Source: Microcaldota archaeon (lineage in GTDB: Archaea; Micrarchaeota; Micrarchaeia; Micrarchaeales; Micrarchaeaceae). Taken from it: DNA of 14,244 nucleotides. The stretch covers positions 1 through 14,244 of the forward strand of contig DUIS01000025.1 of the NCBI GenBank assembly GCA_013330215.1, given 5' to 3'. Below, piece after piece: positions 12,291 to 14,244 of the stretch (its first letter is position 1; each line of letters begins with the position of its first letter). Under the pieces are notes generated by a model, which saw only the letters and a list, made by a program, of their open reading frames with translations, was not told where the DNA came from and ran no database searches. The translations under genes and the position numbers were made by a program.

Positions 12291-14210
12291 TTAATGCACA
12301 AGAGTGCCTTTCCCTTCCAGAAGCGAATTGAGCTCGCTTCCGTCGACGCTGAGCCTGTACTTCGCCATTATTCTTGCCCTAAGATCGTCTTTGCTGATGC
12401 CCTTGTTCTCCTTCGTATAGTTTTCCACTAGAAGCTTCAGGTCAGCTCCCTTCAGCCTGAGCAGCCCCCTCTTCAAGAGCATCGCGCCAAGCTCCCCGTT
12501 CTCTTTCGGGATAAGGGCAAGGACCTCCTGCACTGCCTGCTTGGTGATCTTCGCGTCAGCATAATATCTGAATACCTCGATGATCCTTCCCTCGTCTATC
12601 GAGTCGACGTCCACGCCGCTTCTCCTCAGCTCTGTCATCTTCTGCAGCAGCACCGTAGCCACGAACTCCGGATCCGCCTTTGTCTTTTCAACTATAGCCT
12701 TGAAGAGCGGCAGCCTTGGCGAGAGCATCAGCTGTCCCACAACCGCGTCAGCCTTCACCTTGGATTTCAGGTATTTCCTCTCTTTCTCTATGTTCGGCTC
12801 AGCCTCAGCTGCTGCTGCCCTCATCTCCTTTGTTATGAAGATGGGCCTTATGTCCGTCTCTGGATACATCCTTGAGCCCGTCGGAAGCGGCCTCAGGAAC
12901 TTAGAGGTATAATTCTCGTTGTCATGCGCCATCCTTGTCTCCTTAGGCACGCCCTTGAGCGCGTATTCTGCCCTCCATATTGCAAGCTGCGACGCCCTCT
13001 CAACCTCCTCTGGCTTTCCTGCTATTATTATGAACGAGTCATTTTCAGATATTCTCAACTGCCTTCTCAGCGCAGCGATCTCCTCCCCAGTGAACCTGTA
13101 CTTCTGGAGGTCCTCGTCGCTGTGTATTATTCCGTGGACCCCTGCCATCTTTGCGTAGTCGCTTATCTCAGTGCCCAGCCTCCTGTTCGGGTTTATCTCA
13201 AAGCCGAGAAGGCCTTTGAAGCCCTTCAGCGCGAATGCGAACACCGCGCCATCCTTGATGTGGTACTTTATCACGTCTACACTCGTGCTAAGGAAGATCG
13301 GCGTGACGTTTTCCGCCTTTCCCACGCTAGCGTTCGACGCCGCCAATTTTTTCTTAATCATGATGAGGTTCTGCTGCCTTTTCACCTCGTTCTCTATGAA
13401 CTTGTCTATGAAATCCAGCTCCTGCACCCCCTTTATCTCCACCCTTGCGCCATCCCTTATCGACATGTTTAGGTCCTGCCTTATCGAGCCTATGCCCCTC
13501 TGCACCTTCCCGGTGAGCCTTAGGAGCGTGCCTATGTAAAGCGCGACCGCCTTTGCGGTCTTCGGGTCTGGTATGTCTGCGTCGGTGTCTATCTCCACCA
13601 GCGGAATGCCAAGCCTGTCCGTGTTGTAGACAACCGATGCGCCGCCGCTGGATCCTATCCCGCTTGATTCCTCTTCAAGCGAAAGAAGGGGCACCTTTAT
13701 CGTCTTCGAGTTGACCTTTATGCTCCCGTCAAGCCCTATAACGAGCGTCCTCTGGAATGCGCTCGGGTCGCTGCCGTCTATCACCCCCTTCCTCATCGGC
13801 TGCACTTCGTCTATCATACGCATTCCCATCGCGCTCGCCAGCGAGAGCGATATCCCCAGCGCCTCCCTATTCATCTCGTGCGGGGGCTCCTCGTCGCAGT
13901 CCACAAGGCATGTGTTCGTGTTGAATATGTTGTAGACGAAGCTCCTGTGCCTCAGCTGCTCGAACTCCGCAGATTTGTCTACAGCGCCTAGTTCGCCAGC
14001 AACCGCCCTCTGGTACCTCTCTATGTTCGCCTCAGGTTTTATCGATTTGTCGAGCACGTTGGTGGGGCAGGAGCAGAAGAGCTTGTGCCTTGTGGCAAGC
14101 CTCTGGTGTATCTCGAGCCCGCACATGAAGCCCATTGCCTTGTACGGGTCGCTCTCATGGGCTCTGGCATCCTTTTCCTTTTCAGGTTTCGCCTTCCTAG
14201 CTACCATCAT
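12291..14210 (-). CDS. gatE: Glutamyl-tRNA(Gln) amidotransferase subunit E
   Basis: About 640 residues, full length for GatE. With GatD it converts Glu-tRNA(Gln) to Gln-tRNA(Gln) in archaea, which lack a classical GlnRS route. GatE holds the kinase/amidotransferase cradle and the tRNA-binding tail. Visible features, counted from a GTG at 14216: CGLEIHQRLAT (32-42); Cys pairs in LFCSCPT (46-52) and NTCLVDCDEEPPHE (101-114); GSSGGASVVYNTDRLGIPL and the catalytic-core EIDTDADIPD; the GatE-specific GAD-like insert (about 325-395, GLLGFEINPNRRLGTEI); then the helical YqeY-like C terminus. ATGs at 14210 and 14207 are more natural starts than the GTG at 14216, because six bases separate 14210 from the stop of the upstream gene. 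It is GC-rich and core-like, unlike the AT-rich blocks to its left. A gatDE operon is inferred. Confidence 0.96.
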   Translation of the reverse strand: MMVARKAKPEKEKDARAHESDPYKAMGFMCGLEIHQRLATRHKLFCSCPTNVLDKSIKPEANIERYQRAVAGELGAVDKSAEFEQLRHRSFVYNIFNTNTCLVDCDEEPPHEMNREALGISLSLASAMGMRMIDEVQPMRKGVIDGSDPSAFQRTLVIGLDGSIKVNSKTIKVPLLSLEEESSGIGSSGGASVVYNTDRLGIPLVEIDTDADIPDPKTAKAVALYIGTLLRLTGKVQRGIGSIRQDLNMSIRDGARVEIKGVQELDFIDKFIENEVKRQQNLIMIKKKLAASNASVGKAENVTPIFLSTSVDVIKYHIKDGAVFAFALKGFKGLLGFEINPNRRLGTEISDYAKMAGVHGIIHSDEDLQKYRFTGEEIAALRRQLRISENDSFIIIAGKPEEVERASQLAIWRAEYALKGVPKETRMAHDNENYTSKFLRPLPTGSRMYPETDIRPIFITKEMRAAAAEAEPNIEKERKYLKSKVKADAVVGQLMLSPRLPLFKAIVEKTKADPEFVATVLLQKMTELRRSGVDVDSIDEGRIIEVFRYYADAKITKQAVQEVLALIPKENGELGAMLLKRGLLRLKGADLKLLVENYTKENKGISKDDLRARIMAKYRLSVDGSELNSLLEGKGTLVH

Positions 14211-14216
14211 GCACAC

Positions 14217-14244
14217 CTATATGAGGAACTCGTCATAGTTGCTC
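14217..14244 (-). CDS. C-terminal end of upstream gene, probably gatD (partial)
   Basis: The minus strand reads eight codons (SNYDEFLI) and a TAG stop at 14217-14219. An aromatic-acidic-hydrophobic ending just ahead of gatE fits the C terminus of GatD, the asparaginase-like subunit that supplies ammonia to GatE, and gatD is often next to gatE in archaea. With only eight residues the name rests mainly on position. Confidence 0.45.

Noticed and set aside
1..14244. CRISPR array, integrase, toxin-antitoxin or restriction system
   Set aside because: No regularly spaced repeats and no protein with integrase, nuclease or toxin motifs were found apart from the IS200 transposase.

Overview
The window looks like a chromosome segment from an archaeon. 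A small-genome DPANN lineage such as Micrarchaeota is possible, but I infer this only from overall style. The archaeal evidence is the gatE gene (glutamyl-tRNA(Gln) amidotransferase subunit E, an archaea-only enzyme), two tRNA genes with short introns just after the anticodon, TATA boxes about 25 bases upstream of start codons (leaderless mRNAs), and heavy ATA/AGG codon use. Base composition is uneven: gatE and the Nudix/zinc-ribbon pair are GC-rich, while the block at about 3.7-9.5 kb and the block at about 10.6-12.1 kb are AT-rich.

Layout. Positions 1-135 hold the 5' end of a Nudix hydrolase gene that breaks off after codon 37; an intact relative starts at 10028. Between these two copies lies a ~9.9 kb accessory stretch: a Methyltransf_24-type methyltransferase (234-923, +), a divergent TrpD-family phosphoribosyltransferase-like protein (1079-2227, +), an asparaginyl-tRNA synthetase (2281-3639, -), a four-gene amino-acid-chemistry operon (3771-8546, -), a HAD phosphatase (8860-9501, -), a GNAT acetyltransferase remnant touching the 3' end of an intron-containing elongator tRNA-Met-like gene (about 9542-9761, -), and a 50-residue CxC/CxxCxxC protein (9810-9962, -).

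To the right of the Nudix gene are an IS200-type insertion sequence (single Y1 transposase with matching subterminal hairpins, about 10.68-11.27 kb), a 5'-truncated methyltransferase remnant, a low-molecular-weight phosphatase/arsenate reductase-like gene, an intron-containing tRNA-Gly, and gatE preceded by the last codons of what is probably gatD.

The most interesting part is the operon read right to left from 8546 to 3771: an argininosuccinate-synthase-like protein that has lost the ATP PP-loop, an ArgZ/amidinotransferase-superfamily hydrolase with an altered guanidine-binding motif, a full-length NodU/CmcH-type carbamoyltransferase, and an SbnA-like PLP beta-replacement enzyme. Spacings are 1 and 10 bases, then a 20-base overlap, and the last two genes have strong Shine-Dalgarno sites. 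All four belong to families that handle ureido, guanidino, carbamoyl or 2,3-diaminopropionate-type chemistry. My inference is a dedicated pathway to an unusual ureido/guanidino amino acid or a carbamoylated product; I do not recognise a described pathway with this gene set.
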